Below, in pieces: positions 1-8,017 of a DNA stretch of 62,284 bases. The position numbers and the translations under genes were made by a program. Position 1 is the first letter of the stretch, and each line of letters starts with the position of its first letter. Source of the DNA: Deinococcus detaillensis (GTDB lineage Bacteria; Deinococcota; Deinococci; Deinococcales; Deinococcaceae); NCBI RefSeq assembly GCF_007280555.1, contig NZ_VKDB01000018.1, positions 1 to 62,284 on the forward strand, written 5' to 3'. The notes under the pieces were generated by a model. It saw only the letters and a list, made by a program, of their open reading frames with translations, did not search any database and was not told the DNA's origin.

Positions 1-161
1 AGCCGGATGGGTTCGACTTGCCTCATCAATGTTCGCTGCATCGTCATCAATCGGTGCTTTGCCAAACCGTAAAAGTTGCCCTCCTGCCCCCTGGCAACGG
101 CGTGATACGCCCGGGCTGCTAGGTTGGAGATGTCCACCGCCAAGAAGACCGGCGGGGTCAT
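1..161 (-). CDS. FEN-like 5'-3' exonuclease, N-terminal part (cut by window edge)
   Basis: Only the first 53 codons are in the window; the gene continues past position 1. From an ATG at 159-161 the protein begins with a hydrophobic strand followed by the block VDISNLAARAYHA, and then YGLAKHRLMTMQRTL and QVEP. This matches the order and spacing of the N-terminus of the 5'-3' exonuclease (FEN) fold in DNA polymerase I: the first metal-binding Asp (VDxSxLxxRAYHA), then the GxxYG helix and a QxxP strand. Members remove 5' flaps and RNA primers using divalent metals. The start overlaps by ATGA the stop of a possible 41-aa reading frame (158-283, TTG start), which suggests coupling. The family call rests on this short piece only; a stand-alone exonuclease is more likely than a full polymerase on a plasmid. 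Confidence 0.55.
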   Translation of the reverse strand, partial: MTPPVFLAVDISNLAARAYHAVARGQEGNFYGLAKHRLMTMQRTLMRQVEPIR

Positions 162-496
162 ACGCTGTGGAGCGCCCGCCACGCTTTGAAGGTTACCGGG
201 AACAGCGGCTCGGCCAGTTGGTCCATTGCCCGTGAAAAATGCGGACTCTCGTGCTGGGCAAAAAGACGTGGTACTGAGCTCAAAAGTAGATTGGGCTGTC
301 CCGGCCGGGACAGCCCTCAAGCACGATCCGCCGCAGCCCAGTAGAGCCATGGATGTGCGGCCTGAAAATCAAGCTGCATGACGCTCTGGCAGCAGATCAA
401 AGCATCTGAAGGACTGTGAGCTTCATGCTCAAGATTTGGTTGCACAGTATGTATTCCCGGCAATGCGCCATCCGCGCGTAAGAACGGAATACGTAG
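162..496. other. Gap left of the ZorAB-tubulin operon
   Basis: No long gene is visible. The minus strand has a possible 41-aa reading frame at 158-283 (TTG start; ends MDQLAEPLFPVTFKAWRALHSV split across its last 22 codons) that overlaps the exonuclease start by ATGA. It lacks a clear ribosome site, so it may be a leader peptide or chance. A strong palindrome lies at 293-316. The remainder, 317-496, shows nothing I can support. Confidence 0.3.
293..316 (-). terminator. Perfect GC-rich palindrome, probable terminator
   Basis: A perfect 24-bp inverted repeat (10-bp arms GGGCTGTCCC / GGGACAGCCC around GGCC). Read on the minus strand it is followed by AATCTACTTTT, a weak T-rich tail. It lies about 180 bp beyond the end of the pseudokinase gene, the last gene of the minus-strand operon, so termination of that operon is the simplest reading. 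A protein-binding palindrome is also possible. Confidence 0.45.
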
Positions 497-2236
497 TTAA
501 GATCCTGCGGGCACCGGTACCATCAGTAACTGACCCGCTTCATTGCCGCACAGCAGCAAGTCTTCGTCCATCCAACAGACGACCCGCAGCGGGGCTGAAG
601 AGCGGTACAAGAGTCGGGGCTGAGGGTCTTGCAAGACCGTGAGGTACAGTCCCCCGGAGCGTCCGGCCGCCACAAGTGCAGTGCCGCCGGGTGAGAATGC
701 CAGCGCGCTTACTTCCTCCCGAAATGCCAGCGTGAGGACGGCGCGGCCCTTATCGACCAGTGTGACACTCCCTCCAGTTGCCGCCGCGACGAGCCCGAAT
801 CCAGACGGCGCTGAGTCGACAGCGTTGATGGTTCGGCGCTCAGGGTGCTGCCAGAGAACAGTGGCGTGCAGGGCCGCCTCATTGAACAGCTGCAGTTGGC
901 CGTCACCGGTGCCCAGAATCAAGGTGTCGTCGTGACTGACATGCAGTGTGACAAGGCGGCCGGGTTGTCCAGGAACCTGGCCGAGCTGCCGGGGACCGAG
1001 GACATTCCAGACGCCGAGCGCACCGTCGTCTTGAATCGTGACCGCTTGGTGCTTCCCCCGGACCACCAGATGCGTGATTCGGTGTAGGCCACGCTCAGAG
1101 CGCAAGGAGTTTCCAGACCATACGCTCAGGGTTCCGGAGTCGTCTCCCGCCACAAGGCCTTCATCCGTGATCCACACCCCTACCGGATTGCCTTGTAGAC
1201 CATCAAGCTGTTGCAGCGGCTGGCCTTCTCGGTCAAACACCCGCAACCGGAGATCGGCACCAGCCGTCACAATACGCTGACCGTCACTGTGAAGATGGGT
1301 CAGCCAGCTACGGTGGGCCGGGATGATCCTGACCGCAGTAGCTGGCGCTGACCCTGGCTGGCTGAGAGACCCTGCACTTGGACCCACACTGAGCAGCCTG
1401 AGCAACGCCGCAGCGTCCGGCAAGCGCTCGGCACTGTTCAGAATGAGGCTCTGCTCGATGGCCTGACGCAGCAACGCCGGCACGCCCGTCGGCAACACCG
1501 GCAGTGGCTGCCCTAGGCCGCGTTGCCCGGCGGTGGGGGGCACCTCCCCGGTTAAGGCAAACAGCGTCAGGGCCGCCAGCGCATAAACATCACTGGCCGG
1601 CCCGGTACGCGGCGGAGAGAGCAGCTGTTCAGGTGCCCAGTAGGGCGCAGCAGCTTCTTCAGCCCAGCCCAGGTCAAGCCGAGCGCCAGACGGCAAGAGG
1701 CTGACGCGGTGTGGTCCCAGTTGGCCGTCAATTCGGCCGTGGCGCTGCAAGTCCTGCAGTCCCTGGGCGAGTGCGGTCAGGACGTTGAGCGCTTCCCCAG
1801 CGTCCAAGCGCTTGCCGCTTTGCACCCGTTCTTGCAGCGACTCGCCAAGCGGCAAGGCCGTAACTGCGTAGTGGGTGCCGTGCTGCTCGAAGACCTGGTG
1901 TGGCCGTTGCAGATGAGCGTCAGTCCGGTCAGTGCGCTGCTGCAGCAGCGCGGTCCAGGCTGTGCGCCGAACGTCCGATCCCTCAGGCAAGATGGCCAAC
2001 GTCCCCAAGCGCCGGGAGCCCACAGGAAAGAACTCCAAGAGCAGCACCTGCCGCTGATGCGTTTCGTCCTCAGCGAGGTAGCTGAGGCCCCCCTCGGTTC
2101 TACGCAGCGCCCGGAGCGTGCGGTAACGGTGGTAGAGGCGCGTCTCAACAGGAAGGGCGAGCTGCACCTCACCGCAGATGGGGCAATGCAGCTCGCTCAC
2201 CCCTGTGGGGCGGGCACAGTTCGGGCAAGGGTTCAT
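497..2236 (-). CDS. Zinc-ribbon pseudokinase with WD40 propeller (Zorya-like operon)
   Basis: 579 aa in three parts. Residues 1-25 form a zinc ribbon (C4, C7, C18, C21). Residues about 35-285 follow a Ser/Thr protein kinase fold: the APE motif (YWAPEQ) and the following helical lobe (SDVYALAALTLFALTG) are clear. Key catalytic features are lost: the ATP-binding Lys of the VAIK strand is Leu (VLLLEFFP), the HRD catalytic loop reads GRIDGQLGPHRV, and DFG reads DLG. It is therefore most likely a pseudokinase. Residues about 300-579 are WD40-like repeats (LTHLHSDGQRIVTAGADLRLRVFD and similar), probably one beta-propeller. No membrane segment is seen, so it should be cytoplasmic. Its start overlaps the stop of the OmpA-like gene by ATGA. 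Likely a sensor or scaffold for the membrane motor; that role is inference. Confidence 0.75.
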   Translation of the reverse strand: MNPCPNCARPTGVSELHCPICGEVQLALPVETRLYHRYRTLRALRRTEGGLSYLAEDETHQRQVLLLEFFPVGSRRLGTLAILPEGSDVRRTAWTALLQQRTDRTDAHLQRPHQVFEQHGTHYAVTALPLGESLQERVQSGKRLDAGEALNVLTALAQGLQDLQRHGRIDGQLGPHRVSLLPSGARLDLGWAEEAAAPYWAPEQLLSPPRTGPASDVYALAALTLFALTGEVPPTAGQRGLGQPLPVLPTGVPALLRQAIEQSLILNSAERLPDAAALLRLLSVGPSAGSLSQPGSAPATAVRIIPAHRSWLTHLHSDGQRIVTAGADLRLRVFDREGQPLQQLDGLQGNPVGVWITDEGLVAGDDSGTLSVWSGNSLRSERGLHRITHLVVRGKHQAVTIQDDGALGVWNVLGPRQLGQVPGQPGRLVTLHVSHDDTLILGTGDGQLQLFNEAALHATVLWQHPERRTINAVDSAPSGFGLVAAATGGSVTLVDKGRAVLTLAFREEVSALAFSPGGTALVAAGRSGGLYLTVLQDPQPRLLYRSSAPLRVVCWMDEDLLLCGNEAGQLLMVPVPAGS

Positions 2237-2865
2237 GGCCCGACCTTGGATTTGAGATCCGCCGCACTCTTGGCGTATTCCAGAACGATTTCGATTCGGG
2301 CATGCGCTGGATTGTTGAGGGCCAGATTTTTGAGCGGATCCTGGCCGCCGCGCCCAGCGGTGGCGATGAAATACGGAGGAATACCGCCGCTGTTGACCAA
2401 AAAGCGCGCCACGGCGGCGGCGCGATTGGTGGCGTCTTCCCAGCGATCGGCTTTTGCCGCCAGGGTGGGCTGGGTATGACCCTCCACCCGGATGCGTCTC
2501 CAGGTGTTGGCATTTTTCCGCAGTGCCAGCGCGAAGCGGTCCAGGGTGGCTTGGCCAGCCGAACTGAGAGCTGCTGTTCCAGGCGTAAACAGTACGCTGT
2601 TGGCAAAGACCCAGCGCTGCGTTCCCGGCGGATCGTTTTTGCTGACGTTGGGTACTGGCCGCTGATCCACGGCGATCAGCTGCTTAACCGCCTTGGCAAA
2701 TTCTTTTTGAGCGTCCTTGTAGCGGATATCGTCCCAGCTCACCCGCCCCACGGCGGTGAGGGCCGCCACGAAGAACACCATCACCAAAACGAGGTTTAAG
2801 GTGGTGTCCGTCAAGGCGACATAAGGATTGAGCTCCTCGCGTCCATGACGCAGCCGCCGCGTCAT
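2233..2865 (-). CDS. zorB-like: ZorB-like OmpA/MotB-type peptidoglycan anchor
   Basis: 210 aa. A short cytoplasmic N-terminus leads into one membrane helix (about 21-40). It is preceded by Asp20 in the motif ALTDTTLN, the position of the proton-accepting Asp of MotB, ExbD and ZorB. The C-terminal half (about 90-200) is an OmpA-like peptidoglycan-binding domain, with VEGHTQP at 127-133 and the HARIEI motif at 188-193. In Zorya, two ZorB helices sit inside a ZorA pentamer and anchor the motor to the cell wall. The gene overlaps its ZorA-like neighbour and the pseudokinase gene by four bases each, so the three are translationally coupled. A flagellar or Tol/Exb role is unlikely because no such genes are nearby. 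Confidence 0.85.
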   Translation of the reverse strand: MTRRLRHGREELNPYVALTDTTLNLVLVMVFFVAALTAVGRVSWDDIRYKDAQKEFAKAVKQLIAVDQRPVPNVSKNDPPGTQRWVFANSVLFTPGTAALSSAGQATLDRFALALRKNANTWRRIRVEGHTQPTLAAKADRWEDATNRAAAVARFLVNSGGIPPYFIATAGRGGQDPLKNLALNNPAHARIEIVLEYAKSAADLKSKVGP

Positions 2866-4832
2866 GCGGGTTGGCCTTCCTGAGGAAGGTGCGCCGGCAG
2901 ATCATGAAGACTAGCCAGCAGACGGTCTAACGTGCTGGTCAGCTGACCCTGAACGTGAACCAAATCGGCCGTCTGCAGCTGTCCAGGCAGCGCCTCGAGC
3001 AGATGGATCACCCGCAACGCTGATTCACGGTGGTGCTCAAGGACGCCTTGGAGGGCCTCGCGTTCTGGATCTGTTTGAGTCCGGCGCTGCTCGGCAACCT
3101 CGCTTTGATATTGAAGCTGCTGACTGATGCCTCGCATGGCCTTATTGGTCTCGGTCAGTTGATCGAGCTGGCCCGTAGCCAACAGCACCAGTTCTTTAAC
3201 CCGGGCCTGATCCTCGTGTTCTGTAGCCTGCTTCTGAGCTGCTTGCTCAACCCTCGTGCCAAGGGCACCAAGCAGATGCTCCAAGTGTTCGTGTGTCTCG
3301 AGGGTAGCCCTCAAAAGGAGGGCCTGGGCGTGCTCCTGCTGATTACGCCAGCTCTCGGCCAATTGTTCTTGTCGGGCGCTGAGGGCTTCTACCAGTTGGT
3401 TCGGGCTGTCTTGTAGCCTGGTCATCACGGGGCTGAGCTGTTCGAGTGTCGTGGTCAGGCGGGCGGTGGCCACCATCAGCGTCTGTTCGCTTTGCAACTG
3501 GTCTTTCATACGGGTGCGCTCCGCATCGTCTTTGGCCCGCAGAGTCCGTTCAAGTGACGTCGTGGACGTCTGGGACGCGCCGAGCGTTTCTTGCAGACCC
3601 TCTAATTTGGAGCTGACCACATTGACCTCTCTGGTATAGGTACTCAGTGTGTCCCCGATCTGGGTCCCGAGGTGATCGAACCCTGCCTTGATACTGGTGG
3701 TGACGCCCTGCGTTCCCAGAAGGTAGGCGGCCTCGCCCCTGGCCAGATCCTGGCTGACCTGGTTCATCTTCTCGGTTGACTTGAAGATCTCCTGCACGAT
3801 TTGAGCGCCTGAATTGCCGAAGGCGGCCTGCAACTCACGGATTTCTTTGAGTTCTCCGTCCGAGTGCAGCTTGAGGGCCTGCATCGATTTGTCGAACATC
3901 TCGCTGAAGGCGCTGTAGATGTTGCGGAAATCCTGCTGATGGTCCTTGATGGCGTTCACGGCGTGGGTCAGGTGCTCACTGCTTTGCCGAACGTCACTGC
4001 TGGCCCGCTGCAGAGCTTCGGAGATCCCTTTTGATGTGACTTCCAGCGTCTCCAGACTCTTTTGAATGACGCCGCCAGCATCCTTGAGCACTTGAGCGAA
4101 CTGTTCGCTGGTGGCCGCGATCTTCGATTGCGTGTCGGCCAGGAAGACTTCACTTCGCCGAACGAGGTCGCTCAGGCTGGCGACCTGCTTCTCGCTGCTG
4201 GCGGGGTAGATCATCGGCGCGAATTGTAAGGAGACCCGGTCCAAGTCACCGGCGAGCTGCTCGGCCTGAAGACCCGCAACAGCATTGATGGCCTGCAAGA
4301 TAAAGGCGGTGGTGACGCCCCAGAGGGTCCCGGCGAACGCCCCGCCCATCTGCTTGAGGGTCACCCCCAGACTCTGGGCAACCGTTTTAGGATCGCCAGC
4401 ATTGATCGCGTCTTGAATCTGCGGCCCAAGACTGCTGAGCGTATAGGCCAGCCCTACGACGGTGCCGATCAAGCCGAAAAGCAGCAGCAGGTTGGGAACG
4501 GTGCGGGCCGGAGCGATAAGGCGTGCGGCGGTGTCCAGCACAGGCTCAAGCACATCAGCTGGCCGGGCAAAGGCCAGTCCCTGTTGGTCAAGCATTGAGC
4601 GCAGCAACTGTCCGGCAAGTCGGTCCTGGTTTTTCCCGAGTTGAAGAACAAGGCTGCCAGGGTCAAGCATCAATCCTGGCAGTTTGACGATCTCCTGAGC
4701 GGCCTGTCGCTCGGCCTTTACGGTTCTCAGCGCCTGCAAAGACAGCCAGAGACCGTAGAGAAAAAGTGCGGCGATCAAAAGCAGCAACACGTCGATCAGT
4801 GGATTGCTGGGCCAGAAGATAGAAGCATTCAC
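2862..4832 (-). CDS. zorA-like: ZorA-like MotA/TolQ/ExbB proton channel with long coiled-coil tail
   Basis: 656 aa. Membrane helices at about 11-33, 112-135 (NLLLLFGLIGTVVGLAY) and 163-188 (MGGAFAGTLWGVTTAFIL) match the MotA/TolQ/ExbB family. The Gly-rich TM2/TM3 signature is typical of the proton-conducting subunit. After residue 200 comes about 450 residues of Gln/Glu/Leu-rich helix with heptad-like pattern and no other domain. This is the layout of ZorA, whose intracellular tail forms a long rod that passes a signal from the membrane motor to the cytoplasm. A plain ExbB or TolQ is about 230 aa and has no such tail. It starts 6 nt after the tubulin-like gene and overlaps zorB by ATGA. Together with ZorB it should form a proton-driven rotary stator. 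Confidence 0.85.
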   Translation of the reverse strand: MNASIFWPSNPLIDVLLLLIAALFLYGLWLSLQALRTVKAERQAAQEIVKLPGLMLDPGSLVLQLGKNQDRLAGQLLRSMLDQQGLAFARPADVLEPVLDTAARLIAPARTVPNLLLLFGLIGTVVGLAYTLSSLGPQIQDAINAGDPKTVAQSLGVTLKQMGGAFAGTLWGVTTAFILQAINAVAGLQAEQLAGDLDRVSLQFAPMIYPASSEKQVASLSDLVRRSEVFLADTQSKIAATSEQFAQVLKDAGGVIQKSLETLEVTSKGISEALQRASSDVRQSSEHLTHAVNAIKDHQQDFRNIYSAFSEMFDKSMQALKLHSDGELKEIRELQAAFGNSGAQIVQEIFKSTEKMNQVSQDLARGEAAYLLGTQGVTTSIKAGFDHLGTQIGDTLSTYTREVNVVSSKLEGLQETLGASQTSTTSLERTLRAKDDAERTRMKDQLQSEQTLMVATARLTTTLEQLSPVMTRLQDSPNQLVEALSARQEQLAESWRNQQEHAQALLLRATLETHEHLEHLLGALGTRVEQAAQKQATEHEDQARVKELVLLATGQLDQLTETNKAMRGISQQLQYQSEVAEQRRTQTDPEREALQGVLEHHRESALRVIHLLEALPGQLQTADLVHVQGQLTSTLDRLLASLHDLPAHLPQEGQPA

Positions 4833-4838
4833 TGCGAC

Positions 4839-7800
4839 TTACCGCCTGTAGACGTGAGTCGAGTCGATAAAGCAGCGCCATCCGTTCTGTGCAGCGTCTT
4901 CAGGAGTGGTACCGATCTTGCCGCCACATTTGGTGCAGTAAAGCCCATCCTCGGGAACTTCGCCGTTCCATGGGCCAGTCTGGCCTTGCCTGAAGGTCAG
5001 TGAATTGATGATTGCCGCTGGGGGCCAGTACACTTTGCTGGCAGCGCCTTGCAGCGGCGCGTGCTTGGCGGTGTATTTCAAGAGATGCTCGCCTGTCCAG
5101 AGTTCGTCACCCCAGCCCTGGATCTGACCAGCACGGCCCTGGCGATAGAACTCTTTGAGCTTCATTTCGAGGTGCCCGATAAACGCTTGGCTGCTCTCGT
5201 CCATCGGAATGTCGTAGCGTTTCCAGTGTTGCTCAATTTTGGCTTGAATGGTCGGTAGGGCTCCAATCATGCTGTAACCGTCTTTGTCCTGTTCACCCCT
5301 TGCCAGGATTCGCGCTGCTTCCGGCAAGTTGGTGGGAAGGAGGCGGAAGTCCCGGTCGCCGAAGCCGGTGATGGTCCAGGGAATGCGCAGACCGTCCTGA
5401 ACTGTGATCTCACCGAGAATGACGCCGAGGATCAGCACCTCCTGCGCCTGGGCCAGCAACTGTCCTTCGCGCTTGGAGAGACCGTACCAGTTGACGTCGC
5501 GGCGGGTGTGGAACGTGGGGAAGTCGTTGCACTCCGCGCTTTGTAATCCCCCGTCGCCGAGGACCTGATCAAGTCCGCGCAGCGGGAAACGGAAGTACTC
5601 TTCCAGGAAAAGCGCCCGGGTCGGATCTGGCGACGTCAAATAGACCGTGTTTGAAGAGGAAAATACTCCGCCCACCAGCTGTGTGAATTCCGATTCCATG
5701 GTCGGATTGGTCCGGGTCGGCGTCAGTAGGGCTTGCCGATGCATCACTGGGCTGCGGTTGCCCTCCTCGGCCCGGCTACGGTTCAAGGTTAAGAACGGTT
5801 GGGCCTGTTCAGCGGCGGCGCGGATCTTGCTCTCCATCGCCGGGTTAGTTTGGCGGTCACGCATGACCCGTTCGATCACGTTCTCCTGCGCGAGAATCGT
5901 GACGAATGGCTGTATGGCGATTCGGAGTAGCTTCTGGTAATCGCTCTCGGGAATCAAGTGCTCGCCCCGAATGTCAAAGGTCGCGCTGATCCAGCTATTC
6001 CCGATCTGGTTCAGCGGTGGCACGACGGCATTGGGCAGGTCGGTCCAGCTCGAGATGATCTCGTGGTAGAAGCGGGCCTCGATATTGTCGAGATGCTCGA
6101 CGCTGCTCTGCTTGTTGGCTTCCAGCGCCCGGCGGTATTCCTCCAACACGGTGGTGCGCGGTTCAAGCAAGACCAGGCCATTGATGGGAGGCAGATCGGA
6201 GGCCCGTGCCTGACTGTCGGCGTAGAGTTTGTTCTTCTGGGCGGTGATCCGGGCGTCGAGCCCCTTGAGGTTGGCGAGCACCCGTTGCAGGAGACGCTGC
6301 AGCTTTTCGGCGACTCCCAGATCAATGGTGCCGTAGGCTTGGTGGGTCTGGATGCTGGCGTGGACGCTGGACTCCACCTGAATTTTGGCAAACTCACGGA
6401 TAGCACGGCGAAGCTCAGCTTGAGCCTTGTCGATACTGGCGCGGTTCGGGTTGAGCAAGCTTTTACGCTTCAGCGCGGCCTTGAGCTGGGCCACACCGTC
6501 GTCTACATCCTTCCAGGCGTCCCCGGCTTCTGCCTGAGCCACACCGGCATATTCCCGGGCAGCGTCATGGAGTTGCTGCAAGTAGGCCAGCAGGCCTTCG
6601 ACTTCCGTGGTCAGCACCTGCGGCCCGTAAGTCCGGTCGAGCAAGGCCTGCTGGGCGTGCTGCTGGAATTTCAGATAGATGGTCTCGACCACCTGATCTC
6701 GGTGGGCCCGTAACCGGTCGGACAGGCCGCCACCCGGGCCCACCTGCTGACGGACCTCACCCAGGGCGCGGTCCAGTTTTGAAAAGTCGGGTTTGCCTTC
6801 CCCAATCTGATCCACGGCGTCTTTGACCACCTCGGACTGCCATTCTTCCGTGGGGCGCTGCAAGAGGCTACCGACCAGCGCCGTCCAGTCGAGCCCCAGG
6901 CCAGTGGTGAGGTCTTGGGCTCGACCTGATTTCATGGCTTGCCAGCTGTCCAACGCACCGTGGAGGAGCTTTTTGGAGGCCGCTTCCGTAATTTGCGGAG
7001 CAGGAAACTCCACTACTGAAAGGCCAAAGGTGTTAAAGACGTGTGCTTGATGATCTCGATCTGGAAGTGGCGCATCTGCCGCAATACTGATTGGGTCCGC
7101 ATCTGGACTAACGATGTTCATAAAGATACGATCTGAGACCAGTTCGTTGAGTTCTTTCTCGCCAAGTTTGGTGGGGGATGAAGGTGAGACCAGATAAGGC
7201 AGATCATAAGGCTCGGTACGAAGATCAGCGGACTTATCATCAGGATATTTGATCGGCGGTAGTGTATCGGCGTCAGCCTGATGATAGTGGTTAAGTTCGA
7301 GCAGAGCATGGTAAGCATTGCGCTTGAGTCGGCTAGCATTTGAGGCCGTAACGGACGTCAGGTTTTCGTGCGGCAGGGTGAAAATACCGATGATCTTTTC
7401 ATCTTTTCTAACCAGACCAGTGCGCAGAAAGTAGCCGAAGTCTGGTGCCAGACCGCTGCATGTGCCACCGCACAAAGTGCCTACCACGAAGACCCGAATT
7501 TGACCGCCTGAACCCCACTGGATCTGAGGATTAGAGCCATCGACTAGGGGCCCGCGCGTCTGAAAGGCCTCCGCTGCAGACAGATCGCGCAAAGTACCAA
7601 GTCGGTCGAGCAGGCCTCGTTTCACTTTGCTGAAATTCGGGTCTGTCAGGAAGGTCAGCCGACCTACCATACGGATATTTCCTGCTCCACCGATAGTATT
7701 TTTCAGTTTCCGCAAAGTAGGCATGTCTGCCCAACTGCCGAGGTTGATCTTGCTGTTTTGGGGATCTTCGAGAAGCTGTCCGTAGGCTTGGGTATCCAGG

Positions 7801-8015
7801 CCGATAGACAAGAAATCGCCACGTTGTCTCAAAGCTGTGGGCTCGTTGTTATTAGTCTCGATCGCCATGAACTGCACCCAGGGAGCATGATTGGCCGAAC
7901 CGAATTCCCACTCCAGGCGGCGCAGGATGCCGTTGCAGACCTGAGTGCCGGTACTTCCCAGGCCGATAACAAGCGTTTTGGTTAGGTCGACAGGTTTGGT
8001 GTTGGACATGGTCAT
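4839..8015 (-). CDS. Tubulin-like GTPase, giant, with C-terminal zinc finger
   Basis: 1058 aa. The N-terminus has a Rossmann glycine loop (VIGLGSTGTQVCNGI, residues 16-30). Near residues 183-190 the sequence GGTCSGLAPD sits where tubulin/FtsZ has its GGGTG(T/S)G nucleotide loop. The flanking strand (VFVVGTLCGGTCSG) supports a tubulin-like fold (Pfam Tubulin_2 type). The middle (about 450-650) is helical and charged. The end carries C1027-x2-C1030-x17-C1048-x5-H1054, a probable zinc finger. ATG at 8015 is preceded by GGAG at good spacing; a second ATG lies two codons on. Stop and start with the VWA-like gene are 2 nt apart. Families of this type are poorly studied. A nucleotide-driven polymer tied to the ZorA tail is inference. 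A segment at about 7060-7400 has visibly lower GC than the rest of the gene. Confidence 0.75.
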   Translation of the reverse strand: MTMSNTKPVDLTKTLVIGLGSTGTQVCNGILRRLEWEFGSANHAPWVQFMAIETNNNEPTALRQRGDFLSIGLDTQAYGQLLEDPQNSKINLGSWADMPTLRKLKNTIGGAGNIRMVGRLTFLTDPNFSKVKRGLLDRLGTLRDLSAAEAFQTRGPLVDGSNPQIQWGSGGQIRVFVVGTLCGGTCSGLAPDFGYFLRTGLVRKDEKIIGIFTLPHENLTSVTASNASRLKRNAYHALLELNHYHQADADTLPPIKYPDDKSADLRTEPYDLPYLVSPSSPTKLGEKELNELVSDRIFMNIVSPDADPISIAADAPLPDRDHQAHVFNTFGLSVVEFPAPQITEAASKKLLHGALDSWQAMKSGRAQDLTTGLGLDWTALVGSLLQRPTEEWQSEVVKDAVDQIGEGKPDFSKLDRALGEVRQQVGPGGGLSDRLRAHRDQVVETIYLKFQQHAQQALLDRTYGPQVLTTEVEGLLAYLQQLHDAAREYAGVAQAEAGDAWKDVDDGVAQLKAALKRKSLLNPNRASIDKAQAELRRAIREFAKIQVESSVHASIQTHQAYGTIDLGVAEKLQRLLQRVLANLKGLDARITAQKNKLYADSQARASDLPPINGLVLLEPRTTVLEEYRRALEANKQSSVEHLDNIEARFYHEIISSWTDLPNAVVPPLNQIGNSWISATFDIRGEHLIPESDYQKLLRIAIQPFVTILAQENVIERVMRDRQTNPAMESKIRAAAEQAQPFLTLNRSRAEEGNRSPVMHRQALLTPTRTNPTMESEFTQLVGGVFSSSNTVYLTSPDPTRALFLEEYFRFPLRGLDQVLGDGGLQSAECNDFPTFHTRRDVNWYGLSKREGQLLAQAQEVLILGVILGEITVQDGLRIPWTITGFGDRDFRLLPTNLPEAARILARGEQDKDGYSMIGALPTIQAKIEQHWKRYDIPMDESSQAFIGHLEMKLKEFYRQGRAGQIQGWGDELWTGEHLLKYTAKHAPLQGAASKVYWPPAAIINSLTFRQGQTGPWNGEVPEDGLYCTKCGGKIGTTPEDAAQNGWRCFIDSTHVYRR

Positions 8016-8017
8016 GG

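Noticed and set aside
29..235. 68-aa plus-strand frame at the left edge
   Set aside because: Pro/Arg-rich and opposite the exonuclease reading frame, with no ribosome site.
2233..4832. ZorAB-like genes as a flagellar or TonB motor
   Set aside because: No flagellar, Tol or TonB genes occur nearby, ZorA has a long tail, and the operon holds tubulin and kinase-fold proteins.
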